From Martinezella tropici (GTDB lineage Bacteria; Pseudomonadota; Alphaproteobacteria; Rhizobiales; Rhizobiaceae): 44,079 nt of DNA. Made by a program: the position numbers and the translations under genes. The notes beneath the pieces are model-generated. The model was not told the DNA's origin, did not search any database, and saw nothing but the letters and a program-made list of their open reading frames with translations. The stretch is from contig JUHI01000031.1 of the NCBI GenBank assembly GCA_000799755.1, positions 1-44,079 of the forward strand, written 5' to 3'. This document shows, piece after piece, positions 25,540-34,326 of this stretch; positions within the stretch are counted from its first letter, which is position 1; each line of letters begins with the position of its first letter.

Positions 25540-26568
25540 CTATTCCTCGATGCCCTTTGTGCCGCGACGCTTCAGGTACTTGTCCCAATAGAAGTCTTCG
25601 GCATTGTCCGCCGTGACGATGGAAAGCCCATTGTCGACCACAGGAATGCTCATCGGGTTGAAGCCGGAACGCTTGGCGTCATTCATCGGATCGATCAGTT
25701 CCGGATGCTTGGCAAGCCAGAGCAGGACGAAGCCCATGTAGCCCTGCATGCCCTGGTTTGGGTTGATCGAGCCAAAGACTTCGCCGGCCTTGATCATGTC
25801 GAGAATATTGGCGTTGACGTCGGCGCACATGACGAGAACCTTGCCGCCGCTCTCCTTGCTGGCCTGGGCCGCACCGATGGCGGAATTCGCTTCCGGCATG
25901 AAGACGGCGCCGAGATTGGGATGAGCCTGGATGAGGCTGAGCAGGCCCTGATAGGCCTTGGTCGGATCCTGGTTCGATGCGGCGCGACCGACAAGCTTCA
26001 TGTCGGGCCATTTCTCCGTCATACGCCCGATGAAGGCGGCGATGCGCTTGTCGTGATTGTCCTGACCGGGATTTTCCAGAACCGCATATTCGCCCTTGCC
26101 GCCCATCTTCTTGGCGATCGCATCGGCCGCGTAGATGCCTTCGCGGGTGTTGTCCGAGGTGATGAAGGAAACCCGCTTCGAGAGTGGGGAATCGGCGGCG
26201 AATGTGACGACGGCCGTACCCTGATCGATCGCGCGGTTGATCGGTTCGATGAACGGATCCGAGTTCATCGGATGGACCAGAATACCGGCGGGATTCTGCG
26301 CAAGCGCCTGGTCGAAGGTGGCTATCTGCTTGTTCACGTCATATTCCGGCGTACCGGTGTATTCGGTTTCGCAGCCGAACTGCTGCCCGGCCTGCTTGAA
26401 CATTTCATAGACGGGAAACCAGTATTCGACGCCGGAGACCATGACGTTCATGACATATTTTTCGCCAGGCTTGCAGCGAAACGGATTATTCGTTTCCGCG
26501 GCCGCCGTGCCGGCAAAAAGCGTTGCTGCAAGGACCGCAATCGCGGTCGTGCCAAGAAAATTGCGCAA
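25540..26568 (-). CDS. Sugar ABC transporter periplasmic binding protein
   Basis: 342 residues starting at TTG 26568, with GAGGAGG four bases upstream and no nearer ATG. The signal peptide MRNFLGTTAIAVLAATLFAGTAAAE is clear. The mature domain is a type I periplasmic-binding fold: YVMNVMVSGVEYWFPVYEMF, NPAGILVHPMNSDPF, GTAVVTFAADSP, FITSDNTREGIYAADAIA, LGAVFMPEANSAIGAAQA and VFGSINPNQGMQGYMGF. It is the first gene of the nine-gene operon and defines the substrate; resemblance to binding proteins of polyol or AI-2-like systems is general only. Confidence 0.9.
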   Translation of the reverse strand: MRNFLGTTAIAVLAATLFAGTAAAETNNPFRCKPGEKYVMNVMVSGVEYWFPVYEMFKQAGQQFGCETEYTGTPEYDVNKQIATFDQALAQNPAGILVHPMNSDPFIEPINRAIDQGTAVVTFAADSPLSKRVSFITSDNTREGIYAADAIAKKMGGKGEYAVLENPGQDNHDKRIAAFIGRMTEKWPDMKLVGRAASNQDPTKAYQGLLSLIQAHPNLGAVFMPEANSAIGAAQASKESGGKVLVMCADVNANILDMIKAGEVFGSINPNQGMQGYMGFVLLWLAKHPELIDPMNDAKRSGFNPMSIPVVDNGLSIVTADNAEDFYWDKYLKRRGTKGIEE

Positions 26569-26676
26569 GCGTCCTCCTCGAGGCCGAAGCCCCTCCCAAA
26601 AGTGCGAAGCGTCCCAAGACGCTGTTTATTCTTGTGAAATCAGGCCTCCTCCTCGAAACCTGATGAGAACAGCTAA

Positions 26677-26692
26677 CCACAATGAAATGTGG
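26677..26692. promoter_or_regulatory. Inverted repeat CCACA-N6-TGTGG in operon leader
   Basis: CCACAATGAAATGTGG, containing the TGAAAT word also found in the nearby palindrome. Possible secondary binding site of the SorC regulator. Confidence 0.4.
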
Positions 26693-26703
26693 TGTCAATA
26701 TAA

Positions 26704-26729
26704 TTCATTCAATGAAATATATTTCATTG
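26704..26729. promoter_or_regulatory. Overlapping palindromes, probable SorC-regulator operator
   Basis: CAATGAAATATATTTCATTG (26710-26729) is a perfect 20-bp palindrome. It overlaps TTCATT-C-AATGAA (26704-26716). The block lies about 140 bases upstream of the binding-protein start in the most AT-rich part of the region. Positions fit a promoter-proximal operator for the SorC-family protein encoded in the same operon. Confidence 0.62.
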
Positions 26730-26847
26730 TTTCCACGAGCCGTCTTGGATCGCCCTCGATCTGATGCCGTATTGAGGCAATACTACCGTCCATGACGCGA
26801 TCTTGCGAAGGCGTCCGACGGCAGTCTCCCCAAATTGGTCTTTGCGG

Positions 26848-29800
26848 TCAGGTCTGTTGCAGCTTCCACGTCCGGATTTCGAACGGCATGATGTCGGCGC
26901 CCCCGGCGCGCTCCATCGGCTCTTCGAGGATGTTCAGCGGGCCGGATGCCCGCCATCCCGACGACAGGGTCAACGACAAGCGGCCACGCCGACCGGCTGG
27001 TTCGTAGAGCCGCAGGACAAGACCCTCGCCTTGCTCGGCTACCTTCAAGCCGGAGAGCGCGACCGATATGCCTTCGACACCGAGCGGAGAGAATGTGCCT
27101 GCCGCGAGGCCGCTTGCCTCCGTGCTGACCAGCGGCTGGTTGAGATCGATCGCCTCCGACAGAACACCACCTTCGTGCCAGGCGCCCTCATGCGGCATCA
27201 GCGCATAGGCGAAGCTCTGCTGGCCTTCGTCGGCCAGCGGATCGGGATAGATCGGCGAACGTACCAGGCTCATGCCGATGACATTGCCTCGGGCGCTGTG
27301 TCCGTATTTGGCGTTGTTGAGCAAGGCAACGCCGAAGCCAGGTTCGCTTAGATCGACGAAGCGGTGCGCCGCCGCCTCAAACATTGCTTGTTCCCAGGAG
27401 GTGTTGGTGTGTGTCTGCCGCTCGACGACGCCGAAGGCGCATTCGAAGGTCGCGGTGCGCGACCGCACGGCAACCGGGTTCAGCGTCCTGAGCAGGGTGC
27501 GCCGGTCGTGCCAATCGAGCGTCGTCTCGATATCGAGCCTGCGGGCGTTGGCGTTCAGAACATAAGTCTGCGTGACGGTCGAGTTGCGATATCGATTGAC
27601 AACACGGATCGCGGCGCGGTGGGGACCGTCCTCAACCAGGGTGATACTCTCCGGCTGATCGAGGCAAATGCCTTTCTCGGCATAATCGGCATCGACATCC
27701 CAGGCATCCCAATTTCGCGGCTTATCAGCGGGATAGACCCAGAGCTGATTGGCAGCTCCCTCGATCGCCTCGCGCCCGGTCGCCTTGTGAACAAGGCTCG
27801 ACACGGCGCCATCCTTGCCGATAACGACAGACAGATGCTCATTTTCGAGGTGATGGCTGTCGGCTTTCAGCGCGCCGGTCGGTCTGATCGTCTTGCGGTC
27901 GAAGACCGCGACGGAAAGCGGTGCGACGGAATCGGCGGATGCCAGGACGGTTCCATCGGCAAGTGTTACGGTGAGTGGCCGTGGCGACAGCGACGGGTTG
28001 ACGACAACAAGCGCATTCGTGACGTCGCCCGCTGGAATATGGGCCAGCAATGCCTCGAGCGCCTTTGCTTGCTCGGCCCTGGCATTGCCGATGACACCAT
28101 CAAGCTCCCGCTCGGCATCGACATAGACCTCGCGAATGCTCGATCCCGGCAGGATATCGTGAAACTCGTTCTTCAGGACGACGCGCCAATCCGCCTCGAG
28201 GCTTTCAGGTTTGGCAGCACCCAGCATATGGGCAAGCGAAGCCAGCGTCTCAGTCGTTATCAGCGCCCGTTCGGCCTGACGGTGCTTGCGCTTGACGCCG
28301 CTTTGCGTCGTCAGCGTGGCGCGGTGCAATTCGAGGTAAATCTCGCCATCCCAGACCGGCAACTCCCTTTCCGCGGCAGTGCGATGCGCCTTTTCATAAT
28401 AGCCCTTCACAGTGCCCCAGCGCGCCCTCGGGATTGCCGGGAAGTCCCGCAGTTGCACTTCACGCTCGACCATTTCCGGCGTGACGCCGCCGCCGCCGTC
28501 GCCGTAACCGACGGCCAGCAGCGAGGTATCGTGCCGCGCCTTGCCGCGGAAATTCTTCCATGTCGGTACGAAGCAATCCGGCTGCACGAAACCATTATAG
28601 CCGTGCATGGGATTATCGAAGGTATGGGTCAGCACCTTGCTGCCATCGAGACCCTTCCACCAGAATAGGTCGGACGGGATATGATTGGTCTCGCTCCAGT
28701 TTACCTTGATCGTGAAGAAGCTGTCGATACCGCCGAGTTTGAGAATCTGCGGAAGCGCGCCAGAAAAGCCGAAACAATCCGGCAGCCAGCAGACGCTATG
28801 GCGCAGGCCGAAATGCTTTTCGAAATAGCGCTGACCATAAAGCACCTGACGGGCGAGGCTCTCTCCCGTGGGCATGTTGGTATCAGGCTCGACCCACATG
28901 CCGCCGACGGTCTCCCACTTGCCCTCCGCAACCTTCGTCTTGATCCTTTCGAGAAGCTCGGGATCGTCCTCTTCCATCTGTGCGTAATAATGGGCGGTCG
29001 ATTGATTGAAGCGGAAGTCGTCAGAGCGCTCCATCAGCGAAAGCGCGGTGTTGAACGTGCGGCGCATCTTGCGGCGCGTCTCGCCATAGGGCCAGAGCCA
29101 TGCAAGATCGATGTGCGCGTGACCGGTCAGCAGCAGCTCCCCATTTTGCGGAAAGCGCAGCTGGAGCTCCTTCAGCTGCGCAAGCAGCCGATCGTAAGCA
29201 GCGGCAGCCGAGGCGCTCTGCGCGTCGCTAAGGCCGACAGGGTTTTCCTCAAGCTCGGGCAATTCCCAGATCTTCTGCTGCATTACCGCGCCGGACGTGC
29301 GCGAGATATAGGCCGCGGTGTCCGAAGGCCAATCGAGGCTGCGTAGCGCCCCTTCGGCTGCCTCGATCAGATGTGGCACGACCTCATGGTCATCCAGGAC
29401 GCCGGCCGCTTCGCAGATCTGACGCAACAGGAGATGCAACCGGTGCACCGCTTCGTCCAGCAAGATCAGCCGGGCCCTGTTCAATCGCGGTGCCCGGTTC
29501 GGTTCGCCGAAGGGAAAACGGGCAACACTTTCCGTCGAAATCGAAAACTCCCTGCTCTTGAGCGGAAATTCCTGGTGATAGGGGTCGAGCCCGAATGTCT
29601 CGCTGTTGTCGTCGGGATAGCGTAGCGTCAGCAGGCTCTCGCCGCCGAGATCGAGCTGCAGGCGGATCTGGTCGAGCGGCCAGTCATGCGGTGCGGTTGT
29701 GGATGCCGAAAAGTGGACTGTCCCCCTGCGATGCGGCCAGTCCTGGTGAAGGGCAATCGGCTCGCCGTCGAAGGTCCAGCCATCGATGATGCGGCTCTGC

Positions 29801-29874
29801 CGGTCGCGCCAATGGACAAGCTCGGCTGTACGGACCTTCAGACCATCGAGGCGTTGGGAAATGGTGAGAGACAT
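26848..29874 (-). CDS. Alpha-mannosidase, glycoside hydrolase family 38
   Basis: 1008 residues from ATG 29874 (AGGA about nine bases upstream); an in-frame ATG at 29940 also has GGAG at good spacing and would add 22 residues. The GH38 catalytic domain shows the zinc motif GHAHIDLAWLWPYGETRRK (His254 and Asp256), KWETVGGMWVEPDTNMPTGES, and WLPDCFGFSGALPQIL with nucleophile Asp366. The middle and C-terminal beta-sandwich domains follow. There is no signal peptide, so it is cytoplasmic and cleaves imported alpha-mannosides. It lies upstream of the CUT2 operon on the same strand, but its promoter matches that of the CUT1 operon at 34433, which it probably serves. Confidence 0.92.
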   Translation of the reverse strand: MSLTISQRLDGLKVRTAELVHWRDRQSRIIDGWTFDGEPIALHQDWPHRRGTVHFSASTTAPHDWPLDQIRLQLDLGGESLLTLRYPDDNSETFGLDPYHQEFPLKSREFSISTESVARFPFGEPNRAPRLNRARLILLDEAVHRLHLLLRQICEAAGVLDDHEVVPHLIEAAEGALRSLDWPSDTAAYISRTSGAVMQQKIWELPELEENPVGLSDAQSASAAAAYDRLLAQLKELQLRFPQNGELLLTGHAHIDLAWLWPYGETRRKMRRTFNTALSLMERSDDFRFNQSTAHYYAQMEEDDPELLERIKTKVAEGKWETVGGMWVEPDTNMPTGESLARQVLYGQRYFEKHFGLRHSVCWLPDCFGFSGALPQILKLGGIDSFFTIKVNWSETNHIPSDLFWWKGLDGSKVLTHTFDNPMHGYNGFVQPDCFVPTWKNFRGKARHDTSLLAVGYGDGGGGVTPEMVEREVQLRDFPAIPRARWGTVKGYYEKAHRTAAERELPVWDGEIYLELHRATLTTQSGVKRKHRQAERALITTETLASLAHMLGAAKPESLEADWRVVLKNEFHDILPGSSIREVYVDAERELDGVIGNARAEQAKALEALLAHIPAGDVTNALVVVNPSLSPRPLTVTLADGTVLASADSVAPLSVAVFDRKTIRPTGALKADSHHLENEHLSVVIGKDGAVSSLVHKATGREAIEGAANQLWVYPADKPRNWDAWDVDADYAEKGICLDQPESITLVEDGPHRAAIRVVNRYRNSTVTQTYVLNANARRLDIETTLDWHDRRTLLRTLNPVAVRSRTATFECAFGVVERQTHTNTSWEQAMFEAAAHRFVDLSEPGFGVALLNNAKYGHSARGNVIGMSLVRSPIYPDPLADEGQQSFAYALMPHEGAWHEGGVLSEAIDLNQPLVSTEASGLAAGTFSPLGVEGISVALSGLKVAEQGEGLVLRLYEPAGRRGRLSLTLSSGWRASGPLNILEEPMERAGGADIMPFEIRTWKLQQT

Positions 29875-29986
29875 GGCAGGTGTCCTATCCGGGAAATCGA
29901 CAAAAGACGTGCTGAGAAGACAAAAATCGCGCGATTTCATTGCAAGCTCCGCTCCCCGTCTCCTCTCACGGATCGCGTGACGAATC

Positions 29987-30016
29987 TTAGATTAAGTAAC
30001 TTTGTTTTTGCGTCAA
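29987..30016 (-). promoter_or_regulatory. GH38 promoter with ROK-type operator
   Basis: Read on the minus strand: -35 TTGACG (30016-30011), 17-base spacer ending CAAAGTTACTT, then -10-like AATCTA (29993-29988). The spacer and -10 form the core AAGTAACTT (29994-30002, plus strand). The 18-base segment 29987-30004 matches the reverse complement of 34339-34356 at 17 of 18 positions. Confidence 0.72.
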
Positions 30017-30373
30017 GCAGGCAAAATAGGTTGCTAGATTTTAGACGCGTACGGATGTACCGGTCTATCCGAGAGCCCAATGTCCTTATCGTGCCGGCAG
30101 GTGTGAACTCCACCCACGTGATTTTGCCGTCGTCAAAGAGGACGACAGCGAGTGCATAAAAGCCGTTCAGATCACGGATTGCGAAGAGCTGCTGCCACTT
30201 GTTGCGCCGATGAATCCGGCGACCCTTGATCTGATATCTCATCTCAGCGGCGTCGATTGGGTCGTAGCCACGGATCTAAGTATTTTTCTATCTTACAACT
30301 TTTCTGTCAGTGGCTGTCGAAAGACGCCATGACCGTTCGTCTATGGACTGAGAAAAACAGGAGGCCATCTCAA

Positions 30374-31018
30374 ATGAAGTTATATTTCAGCCGGAATCCC
30401 AACCCGCGCCTTGCAGTCGCCGTTGCTCGGCTTTTGAACGCCAATATCGAATTTGAGTTTGCGGCACCTCGCGATCCCGGCCAAGCCGACCGCTATAGGC
30501 ATCTCAATCCCAACCTTCTTGTACCGATCCTTGAATATTCGGGTCGGACATTGTGGGAAAGCGATGCCATCGCCTGCTGGCTTTCTCGGAAAGCCGGGTC
30601 GACCCTTTGGCGAACGGATGACGATGAACCAGAAATGATAAGATGGATCAGTTGGGGCAAGGAAAACTTCGTTAAAGCATGTGACATCGTGCACTGGGAG
30701 CGAGGGACTAAGCTGCGATACGGTATCGGCGCCTGTGACGATCGGATGGTGGAGGAGGGCCTGAAGCAATTCCATGAAGCCGCGCTGATCCTGGATCAGC
30801 AACTCACCAATCGACAATGGCTTATAGGCGACACAATTTCCTTCGCCGATCTTCGCATGGCGACATTTTTGCCATTCAACGACGCCGCCCGCTTGCCGAT
30901 CGAAGACTACGCATCGATCGCCCGCTGGTCCAATCAGCTCGATCGGATCGAAGCCTGGCGTGATCCATTCATTGGCTTGAATGCGCCGCTCCCACCGCCA
31001 ATCGTAAGTAATTTCTAG
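30374..31018 (+). CDS. Glutathione S-transferase family protein
   Basis: 214 residues from ATG 30374, with AGGAGG nine bases upstream. Residues 1-80 form a thioredoxin-like GST N-domain: MKLYFSRNPNPRLAVAVARLL carries a candidate catalytic Ser6, then LVPILEYSG and the glutathione gamma-Glu site WESDAIACWLSRK. The C-terminal helical domain has GDTISFADLRMATFLPF, the usual N-capping box region. The class is beta/theta-like bacterial. It conjugates or reduces electrophiles with glutathione; the substrate is unknown and there is no link to the sugar genes around it. Confidence 0.85.
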   Translation: MKLYFSRNPNPRLAVAVARLLNANIEFEFAAPRDPGQADRYRHLNPNLLVPILEYSGRTLWESDAIACWLSRKAGSTLWRTDDDEPEMIRWISWGKENFVKACDIVHWERGTKLRYGIGACDDRMVEEGLKQFHEAALILDQQLTNRQWLIGDTISFADLRMATFLPFNDAARLPIEDYASIARWSNQLDRIEAWRDPFIGLNAPLPPPIVSNF

Positions 31019-31296
31019 CCAACCGCGCCTGCATTTGCGGCATTTTTCGGGCATAACTTGTCGAGAAATCTCGCGTCGGGAATTCGACTGCTCCGCATAG
31101 GAAAGCGCGAGATGACTTGATAGCTGCACGCGGCCGCACCATAGTTGGTTGTCCTGCTTCCGTGCGAACACCGATCCGCTAAGGTTCTGTCCGGAATATT
31201 CCGACACGTATCTTTCCCGAGCGAAACCATCTCGCCAGGTGAAATAAATATGCTTATGAAACGATCGATAAGCAGGCAAAAACCCTAGGATTTCCC

Positions 31297-31548
31297 ATGA
31301 CGCACAGAAAATGGAGCAAGGCGGTCACGATCGCCCTTGAGAACCCAGATGAATGGGTGGTCATCGATACAACGCAGGCGGCCAGTTGGGCACTCATTGA
31401 GGATTGGCCGCTTGAGGAGGCGACTGCATTGGACCGGGCATTGTCGGTCTGCGCCGATGTAATCAGCGGCAAGCGAACCCCAGAAGACGCTCGCCTGGCG
31501 TTCATCGATGCTGTCAAGGAAGCTGGGATACCTATGAAGGAGGCGTGA
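31297..31548 (+). CDS. DUF982 domain protein
   Basis: 83 residues. The pattern W-x-K-A-V-T-I, DTTQAASWALIEDWPLEE, then ALSVCADVISGKRTPEDARLAFIDAVKEAGI is that of DUF982, a short cytoplasmic family found in many copies in rhizobia, often on plasmids. Function is unknown. A short TAGGA lies before the ATG. It stands alone between the GST and ROK genes with over 270 bases on either side. Confidence 0.78.
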   Translation: MTHRKWSKAVTIALENPDEWVVIDTTQAASWALIEDWPLEEATALDRALSVCADVISGKRTPEDARLAFIDAVKEAGIPMKEA

Positions 31549-31959
31549 TGTCACATTGCGCCATGACCCGATATTGACGAACGGATGGCAAGGGACCTTC
31601 CGGTGTTGGCCGTGCCGAAAATATTTCGCCAGCGGCGGCGCGCTACACGCCTTGAGCCGATTGGAACTTCTCAGCCTCTCACCTTGCGGAATTAAGAGGC
31701 GATCGTTCACGGACAACCCCGTTAAGGAATATTGGAAGGCTCACCGAAGGCGCGACATTGTCGGGCCTCTTTTGTGGCTTGCGTTTGGCTGCCGTCAGAT
31801 GCATGCATAAAACAGCAGGGACATGCTGAAGATCACTTAAGATGGTACGATAGCAGGCATAACGAAATCAATGGCTTGCAAGGTCCGATTGGAAAATGGT
31901 TAGGGGCATCGACATGCGCCCTTGATAGGCAGGCATCGAGATGTTCATGGAAGTCGGTT
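31549..31959. other. Intergenic region without recognisable gene
   Basis: About 410 bases. Open frames here have no domain signature or good ribosome site. An upstream in-frame start for the ROK gene exists at 31732, but the segment it adds does not look like protein of the family. The promoter of the ROK gene is presumably here; an ACTTAA word at 31833 is the only hint of an operator. Confidence 0.4.
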
Positions 31960-33096
31960 ATGCGGTATCTTCGATCTGGGCCTAGACGGCACCAGCCTGA
32001 GGAAACGGACGCCGTCCGGGGTAAGACACTCGGTCTGCGATCAGGAGAAATCGCCGACAGGAATATCCGCGTCATCCTGGAGGCGATCCGCCGTCACGGG
32101 CCGTTGACGCGCATGGAGCTCGGAAAGCATTCCGGATTGACGGGCCCTGGGATCACCAACATTTTGCGACGCCTTGGCGACGAAGGGCTGGTGACCTCGC
32201 ATCGGCGCAATGGCGCCGGCAGTGGCGCGACATCGGCGGAATTCGCGCTGCGGCCCGAGGGAGCTTTTTCGATCGGTGTCCGCGCCCGTCAAAGCCGCGG
32301 CGAAGCCGTTCTCGTCGATCTCAGCGGCCAGGTTCACGACCGCGTCTATTTTTCCCTCACCCGTGCAACGAGGGTCGCAACGATCCTGTCGGCCATCGAG
32401 ACCTTGATCGGTCGTCATGCCGGCCTGCCAATCATGGGACTGGGGATAGGCTCGAACGACTGGACTGCGGAAGAGAGCGAACAGTTGAACGCGGCATCGA
32501 AGCTTCCACGCAGCTATGTGGAGACGGAGTGCACCGCAAGCCTGCTGGCAGAGCGCACGATCGGCGCGCCGGCTCCGCAAGGCGGATTGGCCATGATCAT
32601 CATCGACGAGGATGTCCAGGCCGGCTTTCTGGTTCGCGGCATTCCCTATTCCGGCGTTCATGGCCGAGCGGGTAATATCGGCGATATGCGCACCGGCCCC
32701 GACAATGTCCAGCTGAGCACGGTCGTCGGTTTCGGTGCGCTACGCAGATTGGTCAGCGATGACGAATTCAGCCGCCTTGTAGAAGGCGAGGAACTCTCTT
32801 CTCCACTGTTGGCGGAATGGATACACGAGGCGGCAAGCCACCTGCTCGACCCGATCATTGCGATTGCTGGCTTCATCGCGCCGAGCGTTATCATGATCGG
32901 CGGCGACCTGCCGCGCGGTGTCATTGAGGCACTGATCCATCAGCTCTCCGTCGAGCGCCGCGACACCTCGAAGCGACCCTTCCTGACGCCATGGATTTCG
33001 CCGATGAAGCCCGCAAGCTTCAGTGGCGGCGGCGTCGCATTGGGAGCGGCACTCCTGCCTTTCCTCAACACCCTGCTGCCGCCGATCGCCGGCTGA
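31960..33096 (+). CDS. ROK-family transcriptional repressor (first)
   Basis: 378 residues from ATG 31960, with GGAAG upstream. N-terminal winged helix: NIRVILEAIRRHGPLTRMELGKHSGLTGPGITNILRRLGDEGLV. The ROK fold follows but is worn as a kinase: no DxGxT ATP loop, no CxCGxxGC zinc motif (AGNIGDMRTGP in its place), and VETECTASLLAE where kinases have NDANAAALAE. It thus senses a sugar without phosphorylating it. It is convergent with the Gfo/Idh gene (14 bases apart) and close to the CUT1 operon, so it is one of two candidates to bind the AAGTAACTT operators. Confidence 0.87.
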   Translation: MRYLRSGPRRHQPEETDAVRGKTLGLRSGEIADRNIRVILEAIRRHGPLTRMELGKHSGLTGPGITNILRRLGDEGLVTSHRRNGAGSGATSAEFALRPEGAFSIGVRARQSRGEAVLVDLSGQVHDRVYFSLTRATRVATILSAIETLIGRHAGLPIMGLGIGSNDWTAEESEQLNAASKLPRSYVETECTASLLAERTIGAPAPQGGLAMIIIDEDVQAGFLVRGIPYSGVHGRAGNIGDMRTGPDNVQLSTVVGFGALRRLVSDDEFSRLVEGEELSSPLLAEWIHEAASHLLDPIIAIAGFIAPSVIMIGGDLPRGVIEALIHQLSVERRDTSKRPFLTPWISPMKPASFSGGGVALGAALLPFLNTLLPPIAG

Positions 33097-33114
33097 GCCT
33101 CGATATCGGCTCAG
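33093..33114. terminator. Bidirectional hairpin spanning both stop codons
   Basis: CTGAGCC (33093-33099) and GGCTCAG (33108-33114) enclose an eight-base loop. It includes the stop of the ROK gene (33094-33096) and that of the convergent Gfo/Idh gene (33111-33113). No T-run. Confidence 0.5.
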
Positions 33115-34157
33115 GCAAGCGCCTCATCCTTATGGCTGATGTCAGACGCAAGCGCCTTGTCCAGGACTTTCTGGATGTTTGCCGCCCGGCGGAAGGAAGG
33201 TTCCTGCGTCTTGCCGGCCCTGACGGCCTGAACGAAACGCTGGTAGTTCGTCTCGACCGCATCGAAGTCGATATCGCGCCACGTCGCCGTGTGAACGTCT
33301 TCGCCGAGGCAGGCGCGAAGCGTCGACCTGCCCGTATCGTAGACCATCTCGATCGAACCCGTCTCGCCGTAGACCCTCAGACGCAGCTGGTCCATTTGAC
33401 CGGCAGCGGTGCGCGTCGCCTGGATGGTGCCGATCGCTCCCGTCGTGAAATCGACATTCATGGTGAAGCTGTCATTCGCATCGAGGTCATAGTCGCCGAT
33501 CCTGTCACCCGGCGCTTTGTCGAATGTCTTTAGCCGGGCAAAGACATGCGCGATATCGAGGCCGGAACCGTAGGAGGTGAAATCGACGATATGGATGCCG
33601 ATGTCGCCGAGCGCTCCATTGGAACCGTGCTTCTTGCTGAGACGCCACAGCCATTTGCTCTCCGACTTCCAATCCCCCCAATGCCTTCCGACAAGCCAAC
33701 TCTGCAGATGGGAGGCTTCGACATGCCGTACCTTGCCGATCTCGCCGGCCAACACCATCTGCCGCCCCTTCTGCAAGGCGGGCGAATTGCGATAGGTGAA
33801 ATTCACCATGCCAACCTTGCCCGCCTTTTCGATGGCTTCGGTCATTTCCATCGCCTTCGTCGCATCAGTCGCGAGCGGCTTTTCGCAAAAGACATGTTTG
33901 CCGGCCGCAATCGCCTGCAGTGTCGTCGGGTGATGGACGGCGTCGGGCGTCACATTCGCGACGGCATCGAACTCGCCCCAGGCAAGCGCTTCTTCGAGCG
34001 AGGCGAAACGATTGGGGATGCCGTGCTCAGAGCAAAAAGCGGCCAGCCGCTCAGGCACGACGTCAACGCCGCCCACGACGCTGACGCCCTCGATCTCCTT
34101 GAAACTTGCCGCATGCTTATTGGCCATTCCGCCGGTGCCGAGAATGAGTAGGCGCAT
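33111..34157 (-). CDS. Gfo/Idh/MocA-family oxidoreductase
   Basis: 348 residues. The start is ATG 34157 because GGAGG lies between it and an in-frame ATG at 34169. N-terminal NAD(P) fold MRLLILGTGGMANKHAASF, then AGKHVFCEKPLATDA with the conserved Lys of EKP, VNFTYRNSPA and the substrate-side block GALGDIGIHIVDFTSYG with the conserved Asp-x-x-x-His. Such enzymes oxidise or epimerise sugars, inositols or their derivatives. It is divergent from the CUT1 operon across a 275-base regulatory region and probably acts on the sugar which that operon imports, or on mannose-type sugars released by GH38 (inference). Confidence 0.9.
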   Translation of the reverse strand: MRLLILGTGGMANKHAASFKEIEGVSVVGGVDVVPERLAAFCSEHGIPNRFASLEEALAWGEFDAVANVTPDAVHHPTTLQAIAAGKHVFCEKPLATDATKAMEMTEAIEKAGKVGMVNFTYRNSPALQKGRQMVLAGEIGKVRHVEASHLQSWLVGRHWGDWKSESKWLWRLSKKHGSNGALGDIGIHIVDFTSYGSGLDIAHVFARLKTFDKAPGDRIGDYDLDANDSFTMNVDFTTGAIGTIQATRTAAGQMDQLRLRVYGETGSIEMVYDTGRSTLRACLGEDVHTATWRDIDFDAVETNYQRFVQAVRAGKTQEPSFRRAANIQKVLDKALASDISHKDEALA

Positions 34158-34326
34158 CTGATCCTCCATGAATGTCAGGTTTGGCTATCTCCATAGCCGG
34201 GGCAAAACCTCACCGCCCATCGCGGCTGCCCGCAATGGCTCGACTGTTTCGTGATCGGGAAATGCGGATCGGGGCCGCTAGCTGCTGTTGAATGTCGCCA
34301 GCATCTCAATCCTCCCAAGCTGCGGC

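Noticed and set aside
23433..25616. Long plus-strand open frame (727 codons) opposite the ABC permease and ATPase
   Set aside because: Its translation is Arg/His-rich antisense of two well-conserved ABC genes; such frames are common in high-GC DNA.
16761..26568. Reading the nine-gene operon as a complete autoinducer-2 (lsr) system
   Set aside because: LsrK-, LsrR- and LsrF-like genes are present, but there is no LsrG, only one permease gene, and the GlpD-like, AKR and GMC genes do not belong to AI-2 breakdown.
29937..30242. Minus-strand open frame of 101 codons upstream of GH38
   Set aside because: It contains the GH38 promoter and operator, has only a weak ribosome site and no recognised family. 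It could still be a small hypothetical gene, but evidence is insufficient.
31829..31842. ACTTAA word upstream of the first ROK gene as a third ROK operator
   Set aside because: Only six core bases match AAGTAACTTAATCT and the dyad is absent, which is too little to call.
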